5,904 nucleotides of DNA from an uncultured Bacillaceae bacterium (lineage in GTDB: Bacteria > Bacillota > Bacilli > Bacillales > Caldibacillaceae), in NCBI GenBank assembly GCA_937951955.1, contig CALGAD010000009.1:1-5904 (forward strand), written 5' to 3'. The notes beneath the pieces are model-generated. The model saw nothing but the letters and a program-made list of their open reading frames with translations, made no database searches and was not told where the DNA came from. A program made the translations under genes and the position numbers. Shown here one piece after another: positions 1 through 4,588 of the stretch. Each line of letters opens with the position of its first letter. Position 1 is the first letter of the stretch.

Positions 1-53
<53 letters not shown>

Positions 54-80
54 AGGTGTTTAATATCAAAGACAAATATA

Positions 81-109
81 ATTATATAGAGAAAAATTTC
101 CTTTGTCAA
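81..109 (-). promoter_or_regulatory. Perfect-consensus sigma-A promoter of the tRNA-Arg gene
   Basis: On the minus strand the -35 box TTGACA (104-109) and the -10 box TATAAT (81-86) both match the sigma-A consensus exactly, with the optimal 17-bp spacer (87-103). Transcription should begin near the G at 73, giving a leader of about 20 nt before the tRNA 5' end at 53, which RNase P would remove. A consensus promoter of this kind fits a strongly expressed stable-RNA gene. Confidence 0.93.
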
Positions 110-118
110 CAACCTTTT

Positions 119-149
119 TAATTGGGTAGATAAAATATCCACCCAATTA
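119..149 (-). terminator. Hairpin over the phosphoesterase stop codon; weak or atypical terminator
   Basis: An inverted repeat pairs 119-127 (TAATTGGGT) with 141-149 (ACCCAATTA). After one A/C mismatch, 129-132 pairs with 136-139 around a 3-nt loop. It includes the TAA stop (147-149) of the phosphoesterase gene and lies at the expected end of the rdgB operon. Read on the minus strand, however, the stem is followed by AAAAAGG and not by a U tract, so it does not have the classical intrinsic terminator form. It may act as a 3'-end stabiliser or inefficient terminator. The inverted repeat is certain; the terminator role is inferred from its place. Confidence 0.5.
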
Positions 150-641
150 TGTCAAAGTTATAGTCGTAAGCGGTTTGTTCGGATATTCATAAACCGTGAC
201 CACTTTTTTATCATCCTGTAACTCTAAAATTAAATACGTTTTTTCTTGACGAAGTCTCGGAAAACGTAAACTTCCTGGATTTAAGAACCAGATATCGTCC
301 ACTTTTTCTGCACCTAAAATATGACTATGTCCGAAACAGGCAATGGTCGCTTCGTTTTCCTCGGCGACATATTTTAAGCGCAATAAGTTCCCTTTGACGC
401 CATATAAGTGACCGTGGGTTACGAAAATCCGTTCATTTTTTGCCTCAAGTAACAGCTGGTTCGGAAATGGTGCGTAATCACAGTTACCCCGTACGACATG
501 ATATTTTTCAAGTTCTTTTGCATTTTTATCCAGTTCAGAATCTCCGCAATGGATAAAATGCGTGACCTCCGGATGAAGGCGAACGAGTTCACTTAATTCT
601 TCCGTAAGCCCATGACTATCACTTGCGATAAGAATTTTCAT
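147..641 (-). CDS. YsnB/YfcE-type metallophosphoesterase (Mn2+-dependent phosphodiesterase family)
   Basis: This 164-residue cytoplasmic protein is a small calcineurin-like phosphoesterase of the YfcE/MJ0936/YsnB type. The metal-binding motifs appear in family order: SDSHG (7-11; D8, H10), HCGD (31-34; D34), RGNCD (51-55; N53), VTHGH (74-78; H76) and FGHSH (103-107; H105, H107). NPGS (about 121-124) is also typical. All ligands for a two-metal centre are present, so it should be active; family members hydrolyse phosphodiesters in vitro, and the physiological substrate is generally unknown. There is no signal peptide or membrane segment. The ATG at 641 directly follows the TAA of rdgB (642-644), and its ribosome binding site AAAGGGTGA (649-657) lies inside the end of rdgB, so the two are probably translationally coupled. 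It matches B. subtilis ysnB in sequence type and in being next to ysnA. The metallophosphoesterase call is firm; the exact substrate is not. Confidence 0.93.
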   Translation of the reverse strand: MKILIASDSHGLTEELSELVRLHPEVTHFIHCGDSELDKNAKELEKYHVVRGNCDYAPFPNQLLLEAKNERIFVTHGHLYGVKGNLLRLKYVAEENEATIACFGHSHILGAEKVDDIWFLNPGSLRFPRLRQEKTYLILELQDDKKVVTVYEYPNKPLTTITLT

Positions 642-1247
642 TTATAATTCACCCTTTAAATCGTTAAATAACCAGTCCTGTAATTTTTTTAAGGCGTTAC
701 CGCGATGACTGATACTTTGCTTTTCCGCGGGAGTCATTTCTGCCATCGTTTTTTGCTTTTCCGGCACATAAAAGATTGGATCGTACCCAAAACCGTGTTC
801 ACCACGTTTTTCCCGTAAAATGACGCCATCACATCTTCCTTCAAACAAAACCGGCTCCTGGTCAGGTCTGACGACAGCCAGCACACATGTGAAGTGAGCG
901 GTGCGCTTTTCATCGGGAACGTCCTTCATTTCTTCCAATACTTTTTGAATATTTCGTTCATCACTTTTCGGCTCGCCCGCATACCTGGCGGAATAAACGC
1001 CCGGACGTCCATTAAGACAATCAATTTCTAAACCGGAATCATCGGCGATGACGGTTCGATTCAAGATTTTGGCAATACCTTCTGCCTTTAATAGTGCATT
1101 TTCCTGGAAAGTTGTGCCGGTTTCTGGAATATCCGGAAGTTCTGGATAATCTAAAAGAGTCTTGACTTCATATCCTAAAGGTTTGAACATTTCTACAAAT
1201 TCAATGGCTTTCCCTGGATTTTTCGTTGCGATAATGATTTCCTTCAT
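642..1247 (-). CDS. rdgB: XTP/dITP diphosphatase (RdgB/HAM1 family, YsnA type)
   Basis: This 201-residue cytoplasmic enzyme hydrolyses non-canonical purine nucleoside triphosphates (XTP, ITP, dITP) to monophosphate plus pyrophosphate, keeping deaminated bases out of DNA and RNA. The family signatures are all visible: the N-terminal nucleotide-binding TKNPGK (8-13), TFQENALLKA (46-55), the catalytic/Mg2+ segment ADDSGLEID (68-76), GVYSARYAG (83-91), the base-recognition motif GFGYDPIF (152-159) and C-terminal SHRGNAL (180-186). Length is normal for the family. The ATG at 1247 has GGAG ten bases upstream (1258-1261). A promoter lies about 35-70 bp further up. It is first in a two-gene operon with the phosphoesterase gene, which starts at the next base after its stop. 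In B. subtilis this gene (ysnA) follows rph; here a 487-bp non-coding region precedes it and rph is not adjacent. Confidence 0.97.
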   Translation of the reverse strand: MKEIIIATKNPGKAIEFVEMFKPLGYEVKTLLDYPELPDIPETGTTFQENALLKAEGIAKILNRTVIADDSGLEIDCLNGRPGVYSARYAGEPKSDERNIQKVLEEMKDVPDEKRTAHFTCVLAVVRPDQEPVLFEGRCDGVILREKRGEHGFGYDPIFYVPEKQKTMAEMTPAEKQSISHRGNALKKLQDWLFNDLKGEL

Positions 1248-1288
1248 TATATTGATACTCCAATCTTGAACATATTTAGCACGTTTTT

Positions 1289-1317
1289 ATTATAAACAAA
1301 ATGGCTGAAATAGCCAA
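1289..1317 (-). promoter_or_regulatory. Probable sigma-A promoter of rdgB and the phosphoesterase gene
   Basis: On the minus strand a perfect -10 box TATAAT (1289-1294) is preceded by TTGGCT (1312-1317, 4 of 6 matches to TTGACA) with a 17-bp spacer. The predicted start is near 1282, giving an untranslated leader of about 35 nt with the GGAG ribosome binding site inside it. An inverted repeat TGGCT-N5-AGCCA (1302-1306/1312-1316) covers the -35 box and part of the spacer. The -35 match is only moderate, so this is a well-placed prediction and not a certainty. Confidence 0.7.
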
Positions 1318-1405
1318 TTTTTAATGAAGGAAAAATCGTGAAAGGATTGCAATAAATTTTAGTTCAATCACTATTGGTTCAGGAAATAAAGAAAAACGAT
1401 AACGA

Positions 1406-1434
1406 TTGAAATTTTTATTTTCCTATAATATACT
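1406..1434 (+). promoter_or_regulatory. Sigma-A promoter for a candidate small RNA or leader
   Basis: TTGAAA (1406-1411, 5 of 6) and TATACT (1429-1434, 5 of 6) are separated by exactly 17 bp (1412-1428). Transcription would begin near 1441. An overlapping TATAAT at 1424-1429 is itself a perfect hexamer but has no suitable -35 box at a usable distance. A tandem AACGAT-AACGAT (1395-1406) abuts the -35 box and might be an operator. The promoter points at the terminator at 1470-1535 and, beyond it, at the TPR gene. Confidence 0.7.
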
Positions 1435-1440
1435 AAATGC

Positions 1441-1535
1441 GAAAGTGCCGGTGATATTTGGAAGAAAACACCCTGTCGGTCCGAAACCTCACATCGGTGA
1501 GAGGATTTTAAGGTGCGATAGGGTATTTTTATTTT
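1441..1535 (+). ncRNA. Candidate small RNA or transcription-attenuating leader, about 95 nt
   Basis: This segment runs from the predicted start of the 1406-1434 promoter to the end of a U-rich tract. It has no open frame of useful length. Its 3' part folds into a terminator whose 9-bp stem (1470-1478/1516-1524) encloses a second hairpin CTCAC-ATCG-GTGAG (1488-1492/1497-1501), extended by TCC/GGA (1480-1482/1503-1505). Several alternative short pairings exist: GGTG at 1450-1453, 1496-1499 and 1512-1515 can each pair with CACC at 1469-1472. That would suit either a free small RNA or a switchable leader of the TPR gene 200 bp downstream. I do not recognise it as a known riboswitch or RNA family. 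The promoter-terminator spacing is what is seen; the RNA itself is inferred. Confidence 0.45.
1470..1535 (+). terminator. Intrinsic terminator of the candidate small RNA/leader
   Basis: ACCCTGTCG (1470-1478) pairs fully with CGATAGGGT (1516-1524), including one G-U wobble, and encloses a 37-nt segment with its own hairpin. The stem is followed by A and then TTTTT-A-TTTT (1526-1535). The plus-strand orientation is clear from the U tract. No plus-strand protein gene lies upstream in the window, so it cannot be the terminator of a coding gene here. The large structured loop is unusual for a plain terminator. Confidence 0.72.
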
Positions 1536-1734
1536 GTCTATTTACCGATTTTGTGCAAATGAACATAATGCGGATCAAATAGCGATAATATATTCTTACA
1601 TTTGCTGTTATTCCTTAAAACTGGTCGGAAGTCCTACGTAAATCGATGGCTAGCAACAACTTTTGTCCGTTTGGATTTTTTCTACAGCCGTGATAAACTG
1701 ACAACAAATCATGAAAAGTGTGGTTGGAAGTTAA

Positions 1735-2733
1735 ATGAAAAAATATCGAACCCATAAAAATGTGATCCTTTTTCCTCAATTGGAGCAGCGTTTACTGAAA
1801 AAGGGCAATGCCCTGTTGCAGGAAGGTCGGCTTCACGAAGCGATTGAAATCTTCCAGCAGGCGCGGGAAATGATGCCGGAAAATCCCGAATTGCTTTACG
1901 CATTAACAAACGCCTATTTACAACTCAGGCATTTTTCTGAAGCCGAGGAAATTGTAGAAATGATGCTCCGGCAGGGAATCGGTGATTATTTTACAACGAT
2001 TGAACTGTATATTTCCATTCTTTTTCAACAGAAAAATTATCATGCCGTGGAACAACTCGTTTCAATGCTTTTGGAAGAACACCAGGTTCCTTTTAATAAA
2101 ATCGACCAATACCGGGACTTGCTCGAACTTTGCCGGAAATTAAAGGGTGAGGAAAAGGACGGGGAACTTGAGGTCACTTTGCAAAACCGCGAGCTCCCGG
2201 AGCAATTGTTCAGCGGAGATCTGAATAAAATCATTCAAAATATAACGATGCTGACACAAGAAGATATTCCTTATTATATAGATACGATTCAAGAATATTT
2301 ACAGGATGATGAGGCGAATTTTTTTGTCAAAACCGCTTTATTAAATGTTTTGTTTGAAAATAACTATAACGAGATGTTAATGGTTGAAAAATTTGGCAAA
2401 ACTGTGAATATCGTTTTAACGGACTATTATCCACCACAAGAAGCGCCTTTTACTTTGGCAGTAAAGGAATACATTGAGACAAAGCTTGAACATGTCAATC
2501 CAACGTTGATGAACTATGCCTTTATTTTGGCGGATCGATTTTTTTTCAATATTTATCCACTGGAAAAGAATTTTACGAATCCTGAGCGATGGGGAGAGGC
2601 GATTATCGCCGTTGTCCAGTCTTATGTGGAGGGAACTTCTCCGCAAACGATTATGGACGAACTGGATGAAATCAAAGAGGCAGTCGGTTTTATTCTCGAA
2701 GTAGAAGAAAAGTTTAATTTGCCAATTGAATAA
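1735..2733 (+). CDS. TPR-repeat protein, YsoA-like
   Basis: This 332-residue protein is predicted cytoplasmic, with no signal peptide or membrane segment. The N-terminal half consists of tetratricopeptide-like helical hairpins: about 17-50 (GNALLQEGRLHEAIEIF with the typical G/A spacing and a closing P48-P51), about 51-84 (ALTNAYLQLRHFSEAEEI) and a weaker third at about 87-120. Such repeats usually mediate protein-protein contacts. The C-terminal half (about 155-332) is helical, acidic and aromatic-rich, and I recognise no domain there. The gene lies immediately before tig, as ysoA does in B. subtilis, and the N-terminal NVILFPQLEQRLLKKG fits that family. The ATG is the first possible start because an in-frame TAA directly precedes it; GGAAG (1726-1730) is the ribosome binding site, with a rather short 4-nt spacing. 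No clear promoter lies just upstream, so transcription may depend on read-through from 1406-1434. The function is unknown; a link to protein folding is suggested only by the neighbours. Confidence 0.9.
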   Translation: MKKYRTHKNVILFPQLEQRLLKKGNALLQEGRLHEAIEIFQQAREMMPENPELLYALTNAYLQLRHFSEAEEIVEMMLRQGIGDYFTTIELYISILFQQKNYHAVEQLVSMLLEEHQVPFNKIDQYRDLLELCRKLKGEEKDGELEVTLQNRELPEQLFSGDLNKIIQNITMLTQEDIPYYIDTIQEYLQDDEANFFVKTALLNVLFENNYNEMLMVEKFGKTVNIVLTDYYPPQEAPFTLAVKEYIETKLEHVNPTLMNYAFILADRFFFNIYPLEKNFTNPERWGEAIIAVVQSYVEGTSPQTIMDELDEIKEAVGFILEVEEKFNLPIE

Positions 2734-2736
2734 TGG

Positions 2737-2764
2737 TTGAAACCATGGCATGCTATGGTATAAT
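2737..2764 (+). promoter_or_regulatory. Strong extended -10 sigma-A promoter of tig
   Basis: The -35 box TTGAAA (2737-2742, 5 of 6) and perfect -10 box TATAAT (2759-2764) are separated by 16 bp, with an extended -10 TGG at 2756-2758. It begins four bases after the stop of the TPR gene, and there is no terminator between the two genes, so tig can be read both from here and by read-through. The predicted start near 2771 leaves a leader of about 130 nt. An 18-bp near-palindrome fills the spacer (2742-2759). Confidence 0.88.
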
Positions 2765-2770
2765 GTTATG

Positions 2771-2899
2771 GTTGATATGTCTTTTTGATGCAGAGACGAA
2801 ACACCAGTCCCTGGTGATTTATATTTCTAAATAATCAATAGACAATGGAATCGTCTACATAAAAGTATTAATATGAAAATAGATGTTGGAGGGAAATGA
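2771..2899 (+). promoter_or_regulatory. Long structured 5' leader of tig
   Basis: The leader is about 130 nt long. A closing stem AGACGA/TCGTCT (2794-2799/2851-2856) encloses two helices lying end to end: CACCAG-TCC-CTGGTG (2802-2816) and ATTTA/TAAAT (2817-2821/2828-2832), which would form a three-way junction. No U tract follows the GC-rich hairpin, so it is not a terminator. The ribosome binding site GGAGGG (2888-2893) lies outside the fold, six bases before the ATG. I match it to no known riboswitch; it may affect mRNA stability or translation, or have no function. Confidence 0.4.
2888..2893 (+). promoter_or_regulatory. Strong ribosome binding site of tig
   Basis: GGAGGG lies six bases before the ATG at 2900. 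An in-frame TGA (2897-2899) immediately precedes that ATG, so no longer N-terminus is possible. The nearby ATG at 2896 opens only a TGA-terminated frame (atg-a) and is not a start. Confidence 0.85.
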
Positions 2900-4240
2900 A
2901 TGTCTGTTAAATGGGAAAAATTAGAAGGCAATAAAGGTCAATTAACTTTCGAAGTGGATGCAAAAACCTTTGATGAAGCACTCGATCAAGCCTTCAAAAA
3001 AGTAGTTAAGGATGTACAATTACCAGGATTCCGGAAAGGGAGAGTACCGCGTCCGATCTTTGAAAAACGCTTTGGTGTAGAAGTTCTCTACCAGGATGCA
3101 CTCGATATCGTCTTACCGGATGCATATGCTAAAGCAGTGGAAGAGTCCGGAATTGAACCGGTCGCTCAACCAGAAATTGATATTGATGAAATCGAAAGAG
3201 GTAAAGACTTGGTCTTTACTGCAACGGTCGTTGTTAAACCTGAAGTAAAACTTGGCCAATATAAAGGCTTAGAAGTAACTAAGGTTGACACGGAAGTAAC
3301 TGAAGATGAAGTCAATGCTGAACTGGAAGCATTACAAAAACGGTATGCTGAATTAGTTGTGAAAGAAGATGAGCCAGCTGAAAAAGGCGACACTGTCGTT
3401 ATCGACTTTGAAGGTTTCGTTGACGGTGAAGCTTTTGAAGGTGGAAAATCGGAAAATTACTCCCTGGAGCTTGGTTCCAACAGCTTCATCCCTGGCTTTG
3501 AAGACCAATTAGTTGGTGTTAAAGCCGGCGAAGAAAAAGAAGTGAACGTAACATTCCCTGAAGATTATCATGCAGAAGATCTTGCAGGAAAAGATGCGGT
3601 ATTCAAAGTAAAAGTTCATGAAGTGAAATCTTTAGAACTACCGGAATTGGACGATGACTTTGCCATTGATGTCGATGATGAAGTCGAAACCCTTGATGAA
3701 TTAAAAGAAAAAATCAAAAACCGTCTGAAAGATAATAAAGAGCATCAAGCTAAACATCAAATCGAAAATGAAGCCATTGAACAAGCTGCGAAAAATGCAG
3801 AAATCGATGTGCCGGAAGAAATGATCGATAACGAAGTGGAACGGATGGTCAATGAACTTGATCAACAACTCCGTGCGCAAGGCTTGAACCTTGATCTTTA
3901 TCAGCAATTAACCGGACAAAAACTAGATGATATGAAAGAAACCATGCGCGACGATGCGGAAAAACGAGTTCGGGCAAGCCTGACCATTGAAGCTATTGCT
4001 GAAGCAGAAAATATCGAAGTAACTGAGGAAGAAATTGACGAAGAACTGAATAAAATGGCAGAAATGTACAATATGTCTGTCGAAAAAATTAAAGAAATTC
4101 TCGGTTCAACCGATTCTGTGAAAAATGATTTACGCTTCAATAAAGCCGTTCAACTTCTCGTTGACAATGCCGTACAAGTAGAAAAAGCAGAAGAAGATAA
4201 AGTCGATGAAGCTGACGCAGAAGAAACAACAGAAGAATAA
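2900..4240 (+). CDS. tig: Trigger factor, ribosome-associated chaperone and peptidyl-prolyl isomerase
   Basis: This 446-residue protein binds ribosomal protein uL23 at the exit tunnel and shields nascent chains; its FKBP domain catalyses prolyl cis-trans isomerisation. All three domains are present. The N-terminal ribosome-binding domain (about 1-112) carries the signature GFRKGRVP (43-50). The FKBP-type domain (about 150-245) has GDTVVIDFEGFVDG (163-176), LELGSNSFIPGFE (189-201) and FPEDY (219-223). The C-terminal helical chaperone domain (about 250-425) is complete. A very acidic tail (about 427-446, Glu/Asp/Thr-rich) follows. Full length makes the protein slightly longer than the B. subtilis one, with the difference mostly in the tail. 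The start is fixed by GGAGGG and by a TGA directly before the ATG. It has its own promoter and a terminator at 4264-4300, so it is largely monocistronic, with possible read-through from the TPR gene upstream. Confidence 0.98.
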   Translation: MSVKWEKLEGNKGQLTFEVDAKTFDEALDQAFKKVVKDVQLPGFRKGRVPRPIFEKRFGVEVLYQDALDIVLPDAYAKAVEESGIEPVAQPEIDIDEIERGKDLVFTATVVVKPEVKLGQYKGLEVTKVDTEVTEDEVNAELEALQKRYAELVVKEDEPAEKGDTVVIDFEGFVDGEAFEGGKSENYSLELGSNSFIPGFEDQLVGVKAGEEKEVNVTFPEDYHAEDLAGKDAVFKVKVHEVKSLELPELDDDFAIDVDDEVETLDELKEKIKNRLKDNKEHQAKHQIENEAIEQAAKNAEIDVPEEMIDNEVERMVNELDQQLRAQGLNLDLYQQLTGQKLDDMKETMRDDAEKRVRASLTIEAIAEAENIEVTEEEIDEELNKMAEMYNMSVEKIKEILGSTDSVKNDLRFNKAVQLLVDNAVQVEKAEEDKVDEADAEETTEE

Positions 4241-4263
4241 TTGTGTAAGTATTGGTAAAGGTG

Positions 4264-4300
4264 AAACAAGGTGCGGTATACTCGTACCTTGTTTTCTCCT
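4264..4300 (+). terminator. Intrinsic terminator of tig
   Basis: AAACAAGGTGCG (4264-4275) pairs with CGTACCTTGTTT (4283-4294) over 12 bp, including one G-U wobble, around a 7-nt loop. The 3' arm runs into TTTT and then CTCCT. It starts 24 bases after the tig stop, and the U tract gives the plus-strand direction. It should separate tig from clpX transcription. Confidence 0.88.
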
Positions 4301-4463
4301 ATTGATTTCGATAAGATAACATAGAGGCACCATGTCTATTCATAAATTTCCCCTGACCAGTGTCAATTTAACACTTCCAATTCGATACATAATCCTGAAT
4401 TTAACTGTAGCTAAACCGATTCTTTTTTATACACTGTACATAAATGCAGGGAAAGTCGTTTTA

Positions 4464-4494
4464 TTTCCATTATTTCAGAAGGTTATGCTACAAT
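4464..4494 (+). promoter_or_regulatory. Probable sigma-A promoter of clpX
   Basis: An extended -10 element TGC-TACAAT (4486-4494; TACAAT matches 5 of 6) lies about 95 bp before the clpX ATG. The best -35 candidate is TTTCCA (4464-4469, 4 of 6) with a longish 19-bp spacer, which the extended -10 could tolerate. The predicted start near 4501 gives a leader of nearly 90 nt. I see no CtsR-type GGTCAAA repeats or CIRCE element, so class I or III heat-shock control is not suggested. Confidence 0.6.
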
Positions 4495-4574
4495 CCAAAT
4501 ACATAAAATGAAATAAACGCTAAGATAATATTTGTCTTTTCAAGCAATGTTATTGGTGCTGACAGGGAATTTTA

Positions 4575-4583
4575 AAGGGGTGA
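4575..4583 (+). promoter_or_regulatory. Ribosome binding site that fixes the clpX start
   Basis: AAGGGGTGA closely matches AAGGAGGTGA, and its GGGG lies eight bases before the ATG at 4589. The reading frame stays open upstream to a TTG at 4532, but that codon has no ribosome binding site and its 19 extra residues resemble no ClpX N-terminus, so the ATG at 4589 is chosen. Confidence 0.9.
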
Positions 4584-4588
4584 AGGTA

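Larger units (their letters stand above)
1248..1734. other. 487-bp divergent intergenic region
   Basis: This gap separates rdgB (minus) from the TPR gene (plus). It holds the rdgB promoter and an inverted repeat near 1301-1322, a plus-strand sigma-A promoter (1406-1434), a strong plus-strand terminator (1470-1535), and a remaining stretch (1541-1720) with no clear promoter or conserved gene. One loose inverted repeat there pairs GCAAATG (1555-1561) with CATTTGC (1599-1605). The only open frames are tiny; the longest I noticed on the plus strand is a 15-codon frame at 1646-1693 without a well-spaced ribosome binding site. I find no convincing protein gene in this region. Confidence 0.75.
4241..4588. 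other. 348-bp tig-clpX intergenic region
   Basis: It contains the tig terminator (4264-4300), the probable clpX promoter (4464-4494) and the clpX ribosome binding site (4575-4583). Between 4301 and 4460 I see AT-rich sequence with no convincing gene; the small inverted repeat AGTGT/ACACT (4359-4363/4371-4375) is too weak to name. A long minus-strand frame spans part of the gap but has neither a recognisable product nor a ribosome binding site. Confidence 0.75.

Noticed and set aside
1441..1535. Assignment of the structured RNA to a known riboswitch, T-box, 6S or SRP RNA
   Set aside because: I looked for the conserved cores of these families (for example the T-box AGGGTGGNACCGCG, or the SRP GGAA-tetraloop domain) and none is present.
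1555..1605. Inverted repeat GCAAATG/CATTTGC
   Set aside because: Seven base pairs 37 bases apart with no extension is too weak for a named element in AT-rich DNA.
1646..1693. 15-codon frame (MASNNFCPFGFFLQP) upstream of the TPR gene
   Set aside because: The nearest GGAAG is about 14 bases away, the codons show no bias, and nothing suggests an amino-acid-sensing leader peptide.
1709..1909. Minus-strand open frame inside the 5' end of the TPR gene
   Set aside because: It lies opposite clear TPR-coding sequence, lacks a ribosome binding site, and resembles nothing known. The same applies to the other antisense frames within tig and clpX.
2873..2899. Eight-codon frame (MKIDVGGK) ending in TGA directly before the tig ATG
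   Set aside because: It has no ribosome binding site of its own and its codons run through the tig ribosome binding site, so it is best explained as chance. It is only useful as proof of an in-frame stop before tig.
4130..4333. Minus-strand open frame across the tig 3' end and terminator
   Set aside because: It overlaps tig and its terminator, has no recognisable product, and its Phe/Cys-rich composition is what the complement of acidic tig codons gives.
4339..4366. Minus-strand TTGACA (4361-4366) with TATGAA (4339-4344) as an antisense promoter toward tig
   Set aside because: The -10 box matches only 4 of 6 with a 16-bp spacer and no downstream gene; in AT-rich sequence this is expected by chance.
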